The notes under the pieces were generated by a model. It searched no databases. It was given only the letters and a program-made list of their open reading frames with translations, and was not told the origin of the DNA. A DNA stretch of 64,000 bases from Lineus longissimus (lineage: Eukaryota; Nemertea; Pilidiophora; Heteronemertea; Lineidae). The stretch is taken from positions 6,012,001 to 6,076,000 of the forward strand of contig NC_088312.1 of NCBI RefSeq assembly GCF_910592395.1, written 5' to 3'. Below are positions 50,623 to 62,838 of this stretch, piece by piece; position 1 is the first letter of the stretch, and each line of letters begins with the position of its first letter. The position numbers were made by a program, and so were the translations under genes.

Positions 50623-53599
50623 GCTTCCAAAAGATGTCGCTGAATAGTTCCGTACACTGACGCAAGTGATGAAATCGTGACTTAATTCACCTTGACCCTC
50701 ATGCTGTTTGCTCAAATACACCGACCTGGGCCCCGTTACAGGGAGGCTATACGGACGGAGTAATTCTGATCACGGATGTAGATTGCTCTACATCCGTCAT
50801 CTGATGGTTCAGAAAAGGACTTCATTAAACAACGTTGAGAAATACTTCAGGGAAGCATATTCAGAAAGCAGCTGATCGCTTGAGTCTGGTAAACACAGAC
50901 AAGGGCCTGGCCGCAATTTGTCAAAGCCTTTTGCACGACCGAGCCACACTGGTGACCAAAAGAAAATAAACGATGTCAATTCTTGATCCATGGTATTGAT
51001 TGGCTATGTGGATTGTACCAAGAAAAGCAACCGATCTTGATGACACCGCATGTAAACCTTGGATTCCATCCTACAACCATTGCGAAGGACCTAAAACGCC
51101 TAAACCTTTGGCATTCAAGCACTGTTTGGATGGTGTGGCATGAACATTATATGAAAAACTATGTACATGGAACGGACCGGCAAATATATCGAGATTACAC
51201 ACATGTTAAACATACATGTATAAATATAGCATCAGCCAGCGAGGCAAGAAAGGGACAAACACAGTAGAAAAACGAGAGCACATTTTCAATCTGTTCAGTA
51301 TCCATGGAAACGAGCAAATTTATATAGTATCGGTGTATCGGTTATTGGGAGGGTTGTTCCTGTGACACGCCAAATGGGTGAACGGTATCGAATTCTCCGC
51401 TGTTTACACCCTGGCGGGAAGATATTCTTTCTTGTCATAAGCTTGGCACTCCGGTGCGCACATTTCGTTCCCTACACAGTGACAGTGCTATGACGTCAAG
51501 GTGTGACCACATCCGATAAGGAATAAGCTTTCAAAAAGTTATTTTGTCCACAAAAATTCAAAAAAAATGTCATTATATCTCCCGCCGATGAAAATTACAT
51601 GTAAGTCCTGGTATTGTCAGTGTTCTAAATTTCCGGCAAGCATCGTTGCAACTGCGTCCTTGCATAAATATGTTGCTTGATTCGCCCCTATACCTTGTTC
51701 TTCCTCATTCACTTAGAAGCGAATCAGCAACCGCCGCAACATCCATGACAACGCAAAATCGTTAAGCACCTTTACGTGTAGAATCTTCCACTTGAAGCAA
51801 TAAATTGATTTCTTCCTCGACTGTTGCCCTCAAGAAGCCCAATTACCGCCGGAAAACAAGATTTCATACTTACGACCAAAATGCATTGGGTGATTAAATG
51901 AAGTTGTAAATTGTGGCCCGAGTGTTGTTAACCTCATTTTGGAGAGCATCACCGTCCCTTTGGCAGAGATGAACCGCAATTGGCAGAGAGATCAGAGGAT
52001 TGTATTATTATAGATGTGGTGGTAACCAAATGATATGTGCCAAGTGTTGTTCGTTAGTGCTCCCCCCCCCCCGAATGATTCCTTTGCGATGTTCCCTCTA
52101 AGATCACACGAGTTTTTTGTTTGACCCAATTTTCAAGGTCAAGGAGATCAACGTTCAAAAGTTCATCATTGGTCCCTTGACTAACGACGTAAACGCTTTA
52201 ACTTCAGACCGCTTCGAGATTTCCTTTTCATAATGTGTAGTATATCAGTAGGCGATGTTCGCTATCGAAAATTGCCTCGATCTGGTTCACGGTTTCAATG
52301 TTTATCGTCAATTTGTCTGTCATTTGCGCATGGCTTAATACTGCACACAATTTCAGCACATCTTCTTCAATATCGTCAACTTATCACCTACCTCGACTTA
52401 GGTGTCATGTGCACGTGCTACTAAGCACCGTATTAGTTTACAATGTCGCCTACAAATGGAAGCACCGACACTGCCGGGCATAAATTCAAACCAATATATT
52501 GCTCTGGTCGTGATCACCAGGTCGCCTAATATTGCAACGCAGCGTAAGCGAGAGATTGCCACGGGGTCTCAATAAACCCTCGGAGTGCTTATTGATCCAA
52601 AGTTGAAATTGGTTCCGTGGCATCAGCAATTTCCCTCTAGCTATGTTCGCCTCTCAAGCAAATTGACTGGTCTCCTGCTTTTCATTCTTGAGATAACTGT
52701 AGCCTATTATCTACTTGCGATGGATATGTATGGTGTTCCCTGTAATCTTCTTCTTCTTGTTGGCTCTCGGCGTCAGTGGGTATAGGATTGCGGAGTCTTC
52801 ATTGATCGACTTCAGGGCGTTTGTGTCTGACGAATGGCTTGAATATACTGGAAAGATCAATAGAAGTGTGATTTATAAGCCGTGGCCCGGATCCTAAAAG
52901 CCGATTTTGTGACAACATTTCAGAAATCCGACCAGTTGTTCGCCCTCCAGAGCCCAACGATTTTTGGCACTGGTAGACAGTCCATTCACCGTTACATGCA
53001 AGCAGAGCGTAGTTCCCTTACAATATATCAATTGATAAACATGTATTCCTAATTGACATGAAAGACATCCTCGTCATCGAGTTAAAAATATTATGCATGA
53101 TACGGCATGAATAGCTAATATTGACATTTTAGCTAAGCGGTTTCCTGCCATATTTTACCCATTCGAGCTCAAATACGTCAATGAATGAAATAAAGATACC
53201 TAAATATACCGATTTTCGAAAGTATGAATGATATATGATGATGAAACTCCTTAACGACAAAGACACACATCCACGCCATCATATCCCGTTTTAGAATTCA
53301 AATTCATGCGTTCCGAATGTTCTTTGAATACGTTTGACCTTTAGCATGTTTAGTAATTGATACCGAATCGCTAGAAGTAACGTATAGCTAGGGATAATCT
53401 TTCTGATCAAGCTCCTTTCGTAGAAGTCATATTGGCTCCTGTTTCATTTTGATGTGTCGCAGGAATAATTGCTATGTTATACCATGTGTTGGATTACTAT
53501 TATCCGCCTTGTCATAGGACGGCGAGCTGTCGCAAAATACGTGACATACTAAGTGTTAAAGGGACATCATGGGCATTAGATATGTTGATGTTTCACATA
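50623..53599. other. Intergenic, no gene recognised
   Basis: No convincing exon. Frames of 60-94 codons (for example 50983-51267) lack splice context and domains. The C11 tract lies here. Confidence 0.55.
52062..52072 (+). repeat. C11 homopolymer
   Basis: Eleven C in otherwise ordinary intergenic sequence. Nothing else marks the site. Confidence 0.95.
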
Positions 53600-53816
53600 G
53601 AAGTTGGCTTTCAGCAGGACCGTGGCTTCTCCAAACAAGATCATTGAAGAATCATTAAACTGCATCAAACAATACATTAGAACGGGGTATAACCAGAGTC
53701 CTGTATGAGAGTCACATGCCATGTCCAAAACTCCCTCGCAACACTGGCGAAAGTCATTATTAAAGATCCGCATTAGCTGATACTCACAAGTTGCGGCGCA
53801 TGGTAGCACTAGCAGG
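53600..53816. repeat. Local duplication, copy A
   Basis: Resembles 54300-54530 in the same orientation, shifted by 700-718 bp. Shared landmarks are CGTG.CTTCTCCA, AAACTGCA.CAAA, GCCATGTCCAAAA, C.CCT.GC.ACACT and GC..GGTAGC. In one minus-strand frame both copies read ASVAR.FWTW. Whether that reflects coding history or only DNA homology cannot be told here. Confidence 0.6.
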
Positions 53817-54299
53817 CAGGGGTATTATCCTCCTCGCCAGGTAAATCCAACACCAGAGTTTTCCCTTTAAGACGACGTTCATTCTGACATTTTCGCTTTG
53901 AAAAGTCATCCAGTGCGCCTCTGAAACCTTTCAAATTAATCAAATTGTCATTTTTGCAACAAACTACGAAGTCATATCAGGTAACTCAGTTATTTACATC
54001 GGATTCGAATCCTTTTTTTGTCATGGATAAGTGAAGAGGTTGCTAAGAAACCAAAACGTCGTTCAAAGAATGGAATGAATGTGTTGAGAATTTATTTTTT
54101 CTTCTTTCGCTAAGGGGCAAGCTCGTCAAAAAAGGCAAAATTCGTTAGTGCCCGCGCCGATCTCCGGATGTGTGTTCCTGATGAGCTTAACTCAGCAAAG
54201 TGATACCTCATGGCGAAAAACCACGGATATCCGATGGATGATTCTAATGAATTAGAAGGAGGAGCTGGTCATGAGTGGATACATTGGTTTTTCGTACGG

Positions 54300-54530
54300 A
54301 AATTGCTCCTATAGCTGGCTCGTGACTTCTCCACACAGACCACACATGATTACTGAAAAAAAAGAATAAACTGCAACAAAACGCTTTACCATGGCTAGTA
54401 TAGAATTTAACCGACGGCCTACCTGAAATTCGAAAGCCATGTCCAAAAACCCCTAGCGACACTAGCTATAGAATCATGCGTGATTACGGACACGGCAGTT
54501 GGCCATGGCTGCGAATGGTAGCGATGAGGA
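54300..54530. repeat. Local duplication, copy B
   Basis: Partner of 53600-53816. Its right end runs into the start of the candidate exon at 54505-54627 (ATGGCTGCGAATGGTAGC), which in copy A is only partly represented and lacks the start codon. Copy B minus strand reads ASVARGFWTWLSNF before CAG|GTAGGC, a possible but unsupported splice donor. Confidence 0.6.
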
Positions 54531-54627
54531 GAAATACAAACAAGTCGTCCCTTTAAACCGTGCCGTAATCAGAGAGTACGTGACTCCAGTGACTTTATCC
54601 CCTGGAGTCCACCCCCAGCCTCCTCCG
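54505..54627 (+). CDS. Candidate first coding exon, unidentified protein
   Basis: An ATG in a near-ideal context (TTGGCCATGGCT) opens 41 codons starting MAANGSDEEKYKQVVPLNRA and ending in prolines (HPQPPP). A strong donor, CCG|GTACGT, follows in phase 0. The composition (acidic/polar start, then VIREYVTPVTLSPG) looks like real protein. I do not recognise the family and found no convincing second exon before the window end. Unspliced, the frame would continue to about 54768. Confidence 0.4.
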
Positions 54628-55156
54628 GTACGTGATTCCGCTCAATCAAGGATCAATGGTAGTCGATATCGGTACTTGCGTCAAAAGGAAGAGAGCTTGA
54701 TTGCTTCCAATAGATTCCCGGAGTCACTTTCCCACAAGCTACTTGTAATGCTTTGTTATTATTGCTAGTTCCGATATCGTCTACCAATCGATTACCAAGA
54801 TTTATGAGATTTTGAGGGTAATCTGGCGGCAAACGAATGATAAGACTGCCATGAAGGCCGAGTAGTTAGACAGCTTGGTGCCAAATGGCTTCCCCTTGCC
54901 TCTGTATTGGCCAAATATTATTCTGAGAATGTCACTAGTATCGACATTCTTTTATGACTTTTATTCGGGTTACCCGTAATTTTGCACAGGCTTTAAATCC
55001 CTACACCCATACCCAAGAACCGTGGTGTTTTCTCCAAATGGATGAAAAATGCCTCAAGTGACGCATATGATATGGCTTTATTCTAATCTGAATTAGTTTT
55101 ATGTGAGTTTGACCACACTGTTGAAGCTGCTGTGATGGTGGCCGACAAATACTTAC

Positions 55157-55369
55157 CCTAATCTAACAGTATACCGTGATGACGCAGCTGGCGTGATGCA
55201 GCTACGAACCCTTTCCCTGCTAGGGTGATTGATCCAAGGAAGCCCCATAATTAACTTCATGACATCTCGCCAGATAACGCAAGATTGATCATGGCTTGCC
55301 GGTGTCCGTAAAATAAGTGAAGAGGAAAGCTTCTCCGGGAGATTGGGATATAGGATCTTAATTTGCACC
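55157..55369 (-). CDS. Weak candidate internal exon, unidentified
   Basis: An open minus-strand stretch of about 70 codons (including IWRDVMKLIMGLPWINHP and ASSRYTVRL) lies between a possible acceptor CTATACTCAG and a strong donor GG|GTAAGTATTT, phase 2 in and out. No family is recognised and no partner exon was identified. It could equally be a repeat remnant with a chance donor. Confidence 0.2.
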
Positions 55370-55447
55370 CTGAGTATAGTTTGAAGGATCTTTAAACGGT
55401 TGTTTTTTTCTCACAAAATATCGAATTGTAGCAAGTAAGTCCAGCTT

Positions 55448-55735
55448 GTTGACAATCATGTATGACGTTGAAGAACGTCTTGACTGCCAATTGTATCTGC
55501 AATGATAATCATGTACGTGTAGGACATGTTGACGGCCATTTTTATCTGCATTGACAATCATGAATGATGGCAAAGGACTGTGTTGACCGTCACGTTTATC
55601 TGCCTTGACACGGATGTATACATCTGTGGCTTTGACAATCATGAATGTAGAATTCGAGGATGTTGACGGCTATGTTTTTCTGCATTAACAATCACGCTCG
55701 TTGACAGACGATGTTGACGGCCATGTTTCTATTCT
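55448..55735 (+). repeat. Tandem array, ~50-bp unit, 5-6 copies
   Basis: Unit words are TTGACAATCATGAATG and GATGTTGACGGCCATGTTT(A/T)TCTGCAT. GACAATCATG-like starts occur near 55451, 55504, 55553, 55607, 55634 and 55687, mostly 49-54 bp apart with one short unit. Units are diverged. The repeats explain the recurring SFMIVNADK-type peptide of the minus frame here. Confidence 0.85.
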
Positions 55736-56930
55736 ATAGCCATCACTACAAACATATTAATACCTCTTGCACGATCATTGGTTGGGCTTATGCCATCGCC
55801 GAGAAATCGGCGGTATACTCCTCTACCTGGCTCCAGCCTATCGTCTCTCTTTGACATAGTTGAGGCCCCTAACATGCCAGAACAGGGTGGACCCTGATTA
55901 TCCTGCTCTCATTTTGTAGGAACGAGGCAATGGACGAGCATTGTTAACCAGTCCTACATGTCTCTCATAAGTACATTGACAATGACATGATAACTAAAGA
56001 TGAATGCAGCTGTGCTTGTGTGTGTCACAATTTCCTAGTTTACCAACGATCGGCTATACATTATAAGAAGATCATTATTTTGCGAAATCGTTTACCTAAA
56101 AAGAAAATCATTCTCCGTAAAATTAGTCCTTGCAACCTTGTCGCTGTGCTTCGTGAAATGTTTCAAGCATCGTTTGCAATCGATGATTGACACAATGCAA
56201 CTGCACGCAAGCCTTGCAGTGGATAATCACTAACAGTAATACTCGCTCTGCAGTCAACAAGAAAAAAGGGGACAATGGTTGTCATTCCGGAAATCATAAA
56301 CTTCCTGCTGACACCAATCATCTTTCTGATCTATTTCAGAAATTCATTAAGTTGAAACTTGACAGATAGTTTCTTGGGATATTGGAAGCATTCGTTTTGT
56401 GAGAAGAGTGATAGCGGTGAACTTACACGGTGAATTGAAGAATCATTGTGGTGTCGAAATGTGAAAGGTTGCGATATGAAAATACCAAATGAAGATCATG
56501 GCAAAAAGCGTCATTCAGGGCATATTAATATATATCGGGCCCGGGTGGCCCAAGAAAAAACGTCCCGAAATTCACAAGTCGATAAGTCCGTCTGAACATA
56601 CGTACAACTTTAAAATTATATATTGACTACGTGTATCAATGGTTAAAATTGCAAGGTTTCAGATTTGATAGTTTTGCCAAAGGGGTGATTGGAAGCCAAA
56701 GAAAGATCTAAAATACGATTTAGTTACGCGCGGCGCAGACTTGTAACAGATCGCAATGATCGGGTTTCAATTCGATACCAACAGAAATGTATACCACGGA
56801 GAGGATTATGGAAGAGATGCTTAAAAGACGGCTGTTGCGGCTGAGCCAGTCGCTATGGCGACGCGTGGGGTGACGGCATGCTGACGACGATCAATGATGA
56901 GGTTCGGGAGTTCCTCCATGGTATGGGGGT

Positions 56931-56944
56931 GGGGGGGGGGGGGG
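56931..56944 (+). repeat. G14 homopolymer
   Basis: Fourteen G after a G5 run and one T. Length is likely polymorphic and prone to sequencing error. Confidence 0.95.
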
Positions 56945-58766
56945 TAAACCTGTCTATGGAAACACTACACATTGAAATACTCTGGTTCGATGTACGAGTA
57001 ACTCTGTAGATTAAGCTATGAGAAATCTTAAACAAGTATCATACAGATAAAGGTTAACCATATTGGCCGGCAGATTGAAGTATCGCGCCTCTCAACGACC
57101 GAAAAACACCTGACCTCCATGCATGACCCATTTGCCTTCTTGGCGGGGTAGCTTCTATCACGAGACCAGGCGTACGATCATTCCCGCCATGTATATCATA
57201 TTGGTGAATCCATCACCATAGATACCGGCACTACACATTGCGTTCATCATCATATACTTATTGACAGGTGGCTGAATTTGGGGAGACAAGCCGTTTACAT
57301 CGAAGTTATTACGATCAATTACATGTTGTGTCCAAGTAACCATATCATGTGGCCAACGTAATGGACATGATTATGAATGACAAAAGAGACTAGAGATAGC
57401 AACACTGATAAGATTTGGTAATGCTTGCCTTGCAGTTTCTATCAATATTGTATGATTTGATGAATGATTTAAAAAAGCAGGCAGAGTCTACTATATAAAA
57501 CATGGCATAATCTGGCTAACTCCAAAGACAGCATCGAGAAATAAAAGGAGACTGAAAGATGCAGTGTTGATTTTAAATTTAATATTGCCTTATCCTATAC
57601 CCCAAGAGGTTGCTGAGTTTGAATTTGTGTATTTGAGTTTGTGGGTCTTTCGTTTCCCTGAAAAATCTCTACGGGGTGCATATCAATGTTCGCTGAAAAA
57701 ACCAACAAAGTTTTTCAGAAGCTCGAAACCTTTATTTTACAGAGCGATTAACGCAAATTGTAGTTCATGTTTCGTACCTCTAAGATTAGTCGTACCTCTA
57801 AGTCTCTTCCTTGCCTCTGTCCTGATAGTAACCAGTCTTTAGTCTGGTTATTCTAAGCTCTGTCTCTTCATATTTACATGAACCTTCCTCTTTTCTGTCC
57901 CCGCAAAAGAAATCAAGCTGCAGAGTCTTGCGGTGGAAGGAAACAAACGTAATGTTGATCCGATCTTTTGTTTGCTCTACATCGTTATTTCAAACACTCT
58001 TTGTCATCTTTGTTTGCTTTCGGTGAATGAAAAGTTGTCTGTTGGCTGATGGATACAAAATTGTGAGAACCATGCAGGAGATGGAAACAAAGTAACGAAT
58101 AACAGAATTTCTTCAGGTATCACTTTATTGTCTGAGTCTTGTGATGTGGGGTTCTTAAAATGTTCCTCTGCTATCACCGTTATAACTGTCATTATCTCTG
58201 ACGAGATTATGTCAGCTTTGTATTCAAGTCAGCTGTTATCATCCTGCATTGTCCCTATTGATACTAGACAATTGCTTGTTGTATTATTAATGCACATCGC
58301 AGATGTTCCATAGCTCTCATTACGAGATGTTTCAATGATAGTCAAACGACCTGTTGAATTCCAATACGACCTTCTTCGTGATTTCCTGATGCATTGAAAG
58401 CACAGTGCATTAGTTGATCCCTCGAGATGCCTAAACGTTGTAAATCTTAATGCATTAGGGATTGTGTGCTTAACGACAAAAGCAACGTTCAAAGCACTAA
58501 CTTCAATACAAAAAAGGTTGTAAGACATTCGTGTGTACGTTTCTGCAGGAAAGATAGGCTTTGCCCGATCCCTGGGGATGACTGTGCCATTGAAATCCCA
58601 GTTTATTTGGGATTACCTGCTCGAACATGAAATGCAACGTTCAAAGCGAAACGTTACAAAATGTACGTGACACGTTGACATGCATGTGTAATGTGCCATT
58701 TGAATCGAGGTACGTCATGACGAAGTGTGTTGATCATTTTGAGTGTGTTGGGATATTCCACAAGGG

Positions 58767-58774
58767 TATAAAAG
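58767..58774 (+). promoter_or_regulatory. Candidate TATA box
   Basis: GGGTATAAAAGGGAGG is a textbook TATA context. About 80 bp downstream lies GCCGCCATGA, an ideal translation start context. Spacing would place a start site near 58797 with a ~50-nt leader. No supporting transcript evidence is available from sequence alone. Confidence 0.4.
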
Positions 58775-58847
58775 GGAGGTGTTAGTTGTTAGATGATAAC
58801 ATTAATCTTATTAATTGCTTCTGCATTGTTTCATAGGTGGTGCCGCC

Positions 58848-58934
58848 ATGACAGATTACGACGGTTTGCCGTGTGAATTTCATAGGCCATTGGTCAAAGC
58901 AATTAGTTGGCGATCGCGTATACTTTCGATGTAG
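58848..58934 (+). CDS. Short frame behind the TATA box (28 codons)
   Basis: ATG at 58848 in the context GTGCCGCC opens MTDYDGLPCEFHRPL and runs to TAG at 58934. CTTCTGCATTGTTTCATAG immediately upstream could also be a splice acceptor, so the ATG might sit in a second exon. Not recognised; it may be a first-exon fragment, a microprotein or chance. Confidence 0.2.
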   Translation: MTDYDGLPCEFHRPLVKAISWRSRILSM

Positions 58935-60518
58935 AATTAGTAGCGTAAGAATTTGCCATTTCTGGCATTGAACATTAGCGAAGAGTCTGTGATGACCCTG
59001 CTACTGGAACACTAACCAAGGCCTATGAAAACTTGGATGCAGTCCGAATTGGTCAAGTGGCTACAAACTTATCAAGAAAATGCCGGCCCTATATGTAATC
59101 TGCCGCCATCAGTGATGATTGACTATGATGCTATATATGTATATAGTTATATCGAATATAATAGAGACAACAAAAGGTGCATTAAGAATACTTCCTTCGT
59201 AGACGGCTATTCAGCGCGTAGCCGGAAGATAGGTGAACCATGCGTGGGTTCCCATCTCTCCAAAGGTCAAAATCATCCATAGTCTATTCCCCGTTGTTTT
59301 GACCTTTTTCTCTAGTAATGTAACCGTATTCGTAAATAAGAAAACCCAATTATCTCATATAAATAACCTTCTGCGCAACCTGAAGCTGAGTTATTAGGCT
59401 ATTTTCATCGTGCCGTACCTCTGTAGTATTTCATATCTATATTGTGAAAAAGCATGCACGTGTCATTATCGAAAATGCCACAGCGAAAGCATACAGACGG
59501 CTATAAAATACCCATTTCGAGGTGCAATATTACTACAGATTTGTAATGTTGGAATTTGCTGATGAAATATCTTGTTGCAATACATCTGTTGATACATACA
59601 CTATTTCAATGGCCTGCTCCTAATTTTTTCTTCTGGGTTCTGGCCTAATGTCGACTCATATCAGTTTGTCCAAAAGCAGCTGAAGATGACAGATTACAAA
59701 AAGCGTTATTGAAGAGCGGACGTAGACGCGGAGTTGAGGATGGTTGGACCCGTCATTTCTTTCCGAAGGCTCATTTCTCGTGACTGATGAGCGCACGTGT
59801 AATGGATAGCGGTCATTACAAGGATGTAATGAAAGGTTCAAGTGTGATCCAAGATCGATGCAGCCACTTGATGGTGGTGGACAAATTAATCGATCATAAT
59901 TTGGGCCTTTATTGTGAGGGTGAGGCTGCGTCCACAATGACCCTTAAAGACATAGCATAGATCCAAAGACGCAGCTTTTCTTCTTTCCAATAGAGCCCAA
60001 GTAAATACAACCTGAAACTGATGACCTTCAAAAATATACAAACAAGGTGCAGATGGTAATATCTAGTGTCTTCAAAACTTCACTTTAGCTTCCAGGGCTA
60101 GAGCAAGGCTTGTCAATGCCTATGGGAACGTATGCAGTTGGACTGAATTTTCGGAAAATTTGATGAAATATATTTGATCGTGTTCGGCGAGCATAAGCCT
60201 TCCTATCTCACAAAGATTTTAAAACTATTTGTCAGTTAAAAACACCTGCGGACGTCTGTAAAATTGCATCATCAATTATATCAGAAATAAAGTAGACTGC
60301 TATTCAAAGGTAATGAGGTCTTAGATTATCTTCTCGTTCAGAAATTTATAATCGCTTGTCAGAAAAGCAGAGCAGTTTTCTTCCTTAAGAACTCAAATTA
60401 ATGCAATTGTTTACATCCGCCTCTCCACCTGAAGTAAATTTCATGTAATGGTGACGTGAGCAGAAAAAAAACAAGTGAAAAAAATATTTGGACTTGAAAA
60501 TTTGGTCGTGTTACCGGG

Positions 60519-60610
60519 GGCCTTGTAATAGTAATTAGGGAGGAAACCATTCGGGACCGGCGATTCTTGGTCGTCATAGCGGGGTGGTCGCCGACCGGGG
60601 TTAGACTGTA
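60519..60610 (-). mobile_element. Pogo/Tigger-like terminal fragment
   Basis: Minus strand reads TACAGTCTAACCCCGGTCGG and then the alternating motifs GCTATGACGACCAAG and CCGGTCCCGAATGGTTTCC, in the style of pogo/Tigger ends, with TA before CAG. The opposite terminus was not found. It explains the high GC of this patch. Confidence 0.5.
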
Positions 60611-61102
60611 CTTTCTTCCTTTTTGAAAAATCTTTTGCATCTGTTTTCACACGGAACAAAGCTCCCTCATACAAGAGTTTTTCAAGAGTCTGCTTATACC
60701 TGCTATTTTCACACCAATGTCATACCCATAATGCCCTACCGACGACACAAGTGCTGAGCCGACTATATTTTTTCAACTTTCCACAAGATCCTGTTCCATG
60801 TAATCAAGTGTCATATGATCTCTTTCCAATACTTTAAGCCATACCGTCCTGTTGTCGCCTACGCTTTGCCTTTGCCATGCTGTATGTATCCTTGGGCTAT
60901 CCGGGATCGATAAAGTAGAACGCACCAGAACATTATGTTTATGGGTAGAAGGAATATGGCAGAGTGTGACCAGGGTGTCTTTCTGGCCTAATTGGCATGG
61001 ATCATGCAGATAATCGTTTTAATGTTGAGTTACAAACTTTTGAGAATGTAGCTATGAATATAAATAGGATCCACGGAGTTGAGTTGTTCATGATTTAGGA
61101 AA

Positions 61103-61148
61103 TCTAAAGCGACACCGTTTAAAACTCTAAAGCGAAACCGTTTAAAAA
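61103..61148 (+). repeat. 23-bp tandem duplication
   Basis: Two adjacent copies of TCTAAAGCGACACCGTTTAAA differing at about two positions. Confidence 0.85.
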
Positions 61149-62669
61149 AAGATAAGTATATTTTTTCTTTCGAAAAACTGAAAATAAACTCAAAGAGTTG
61201 TCTTTTCTGGCTAATAATTTTGATATGATATGCATATTACGATGTTTTCTTTTTACTAAGTATGCTCAAGGCGGTACCGAACATTCTCTATCATACCTTC
61301 AATAGAAGGTGTGAATAGTGATCAAACATTTTGGGCCAAGGTTAGCATAGGATCATCCTAAAATGAGGAATGGTTGGTATGCGACAATACTGCGATTCGG
61401 TTCATCCACGGCTCTCGGTGACTAATATTTTGCATGCGTATTCTCAGCGCAAGCACGACAAAGAGAAGAATCACCCGGAGCGGCAAGTACGCTACCGGAA
61501 TAACAAAACTAATTTCCTCAGATTGTCAGCCTTGGACTCCGTTATTACCATCGTTTGGTTGCAATTCGGCGGAAAAACAGTAAAATAATAAGAGGAGAAG
61601 AGAAAGTTCTTCGCTATAATCCTTTTATCTGAACAAAACATAACAAGTACAGTTAATGAAGTTGGAGGGGGAATGAATTAGCCTTCTTGATGACGTGTCA
61701 TTACGCATCATGACTGGAAGGCATTTTCGTGTTTTAAGGAGACTTATGGAAACATCGTTACAGAAATTGTTGTCGCCTTGAAGGCTACATGCAGTACAAG
61801 AGAACATATTTTGATAACTCACGGAGAAACCGTCGCTCGTCCGAACGTAATTTTGTGAAATTTAAACTCATTTTGTGTCAAGATTTTACAGGAAAATACC
61901 TTCTTTTCAAGATGCCGTCTGATACGTATACACCAGCGAGCATTTTGACAATATGTTTGACTGGGAATTTGCGTCTACACTCGAGGAAGGGCATTTTATG
62001 TGAACAGATAGTTCGTTAGTTTATTTTATACCGATAAACATGTTTGAGGGGGATGGGCAGAATTTCTGTCACCATTTACGACAAACCCACTTTAAGAGGT
62101 TATATTGCACTCGACGGAAAGATAAATTTAATTTGTCAAAATATTTGGATGTAAATAAAAAAACAGGTCTGGTCATTTTCCCCAGTCAATGCGGCTTTTT
62201 TACCTTATAAAACACCCGTTGATAACCCTTTGATAATGCCCCATTTTTTTATTTATAACAACAAATTCGGTAGAGATCTAAAAATAATTGGCCTTTCTTT
62301 GATTAAACAAAATTAATGATCGTAGGATATAGCTGCCCGCCAAATTATGTAGAACTGGGAGGTAACTAAACTATACTAGCGAAGTGCTAAACCCAAACTG
62401 ATGATCATTTTTAACTCATTTAGAGATATTTTCAAAGAGGATTTTTTCAAATTCAAAATGGCACCATTTTGGTTGGCCAAAATCCAATGCACTTTAGAAA
62501 ATAAAACTCTCAGAATTGTATACAACTATTTGTTGTAAACTTTATAATACACAACGTATGCTTAGTCACACCGTCATAGAAGCATACAGAGGCACTCAAT
62601 TAAAAATACCATACAATCATAATATCTTGTTCACTTCGCCCTGCTGACATGGAGGGTGATAACTAACTA

Positions 62670-62838
62670 CAGGGTGTCAAAAAAAGTTACCTTACATAAG
62701 ATATGGCAAAAACATTGCTGGTCACAAACGACACAGCCGTGCGTGTAGACGATCATGTGCCTAAAATTCAACAACTTCGGCAACCACAGATAATTGTTTC
62801 GTCAAATAAAAGCACACGTTTTTTTATGATACACCCTG
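62670..62838. mobile_element. Mariner-type MITE (169 bp) with TA target duplication
   Basis: Starts CAGGGTGTCAAAAAAAGT and ends, as reverse complement, CAGGGTGTATCATAAAAAAACG. Both ends are flanked by TA. The CAGGGTGT terminus and TA duplication fit Tc1/mariner non-autonomous elements. The 169-bp interior has no coding potential. Confidence 0.65.

Larger units (their letters stand above)
55736..60518. other. Intergenic apart from the TATA/short-frame candidate
   Basis: Frames at 57564-57842 and 59025-59282 are not recognised and have no matching splice sites for the exon candidate at 54505. The G14 tract is the only clear simple repeat. Confidence 0.5.
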
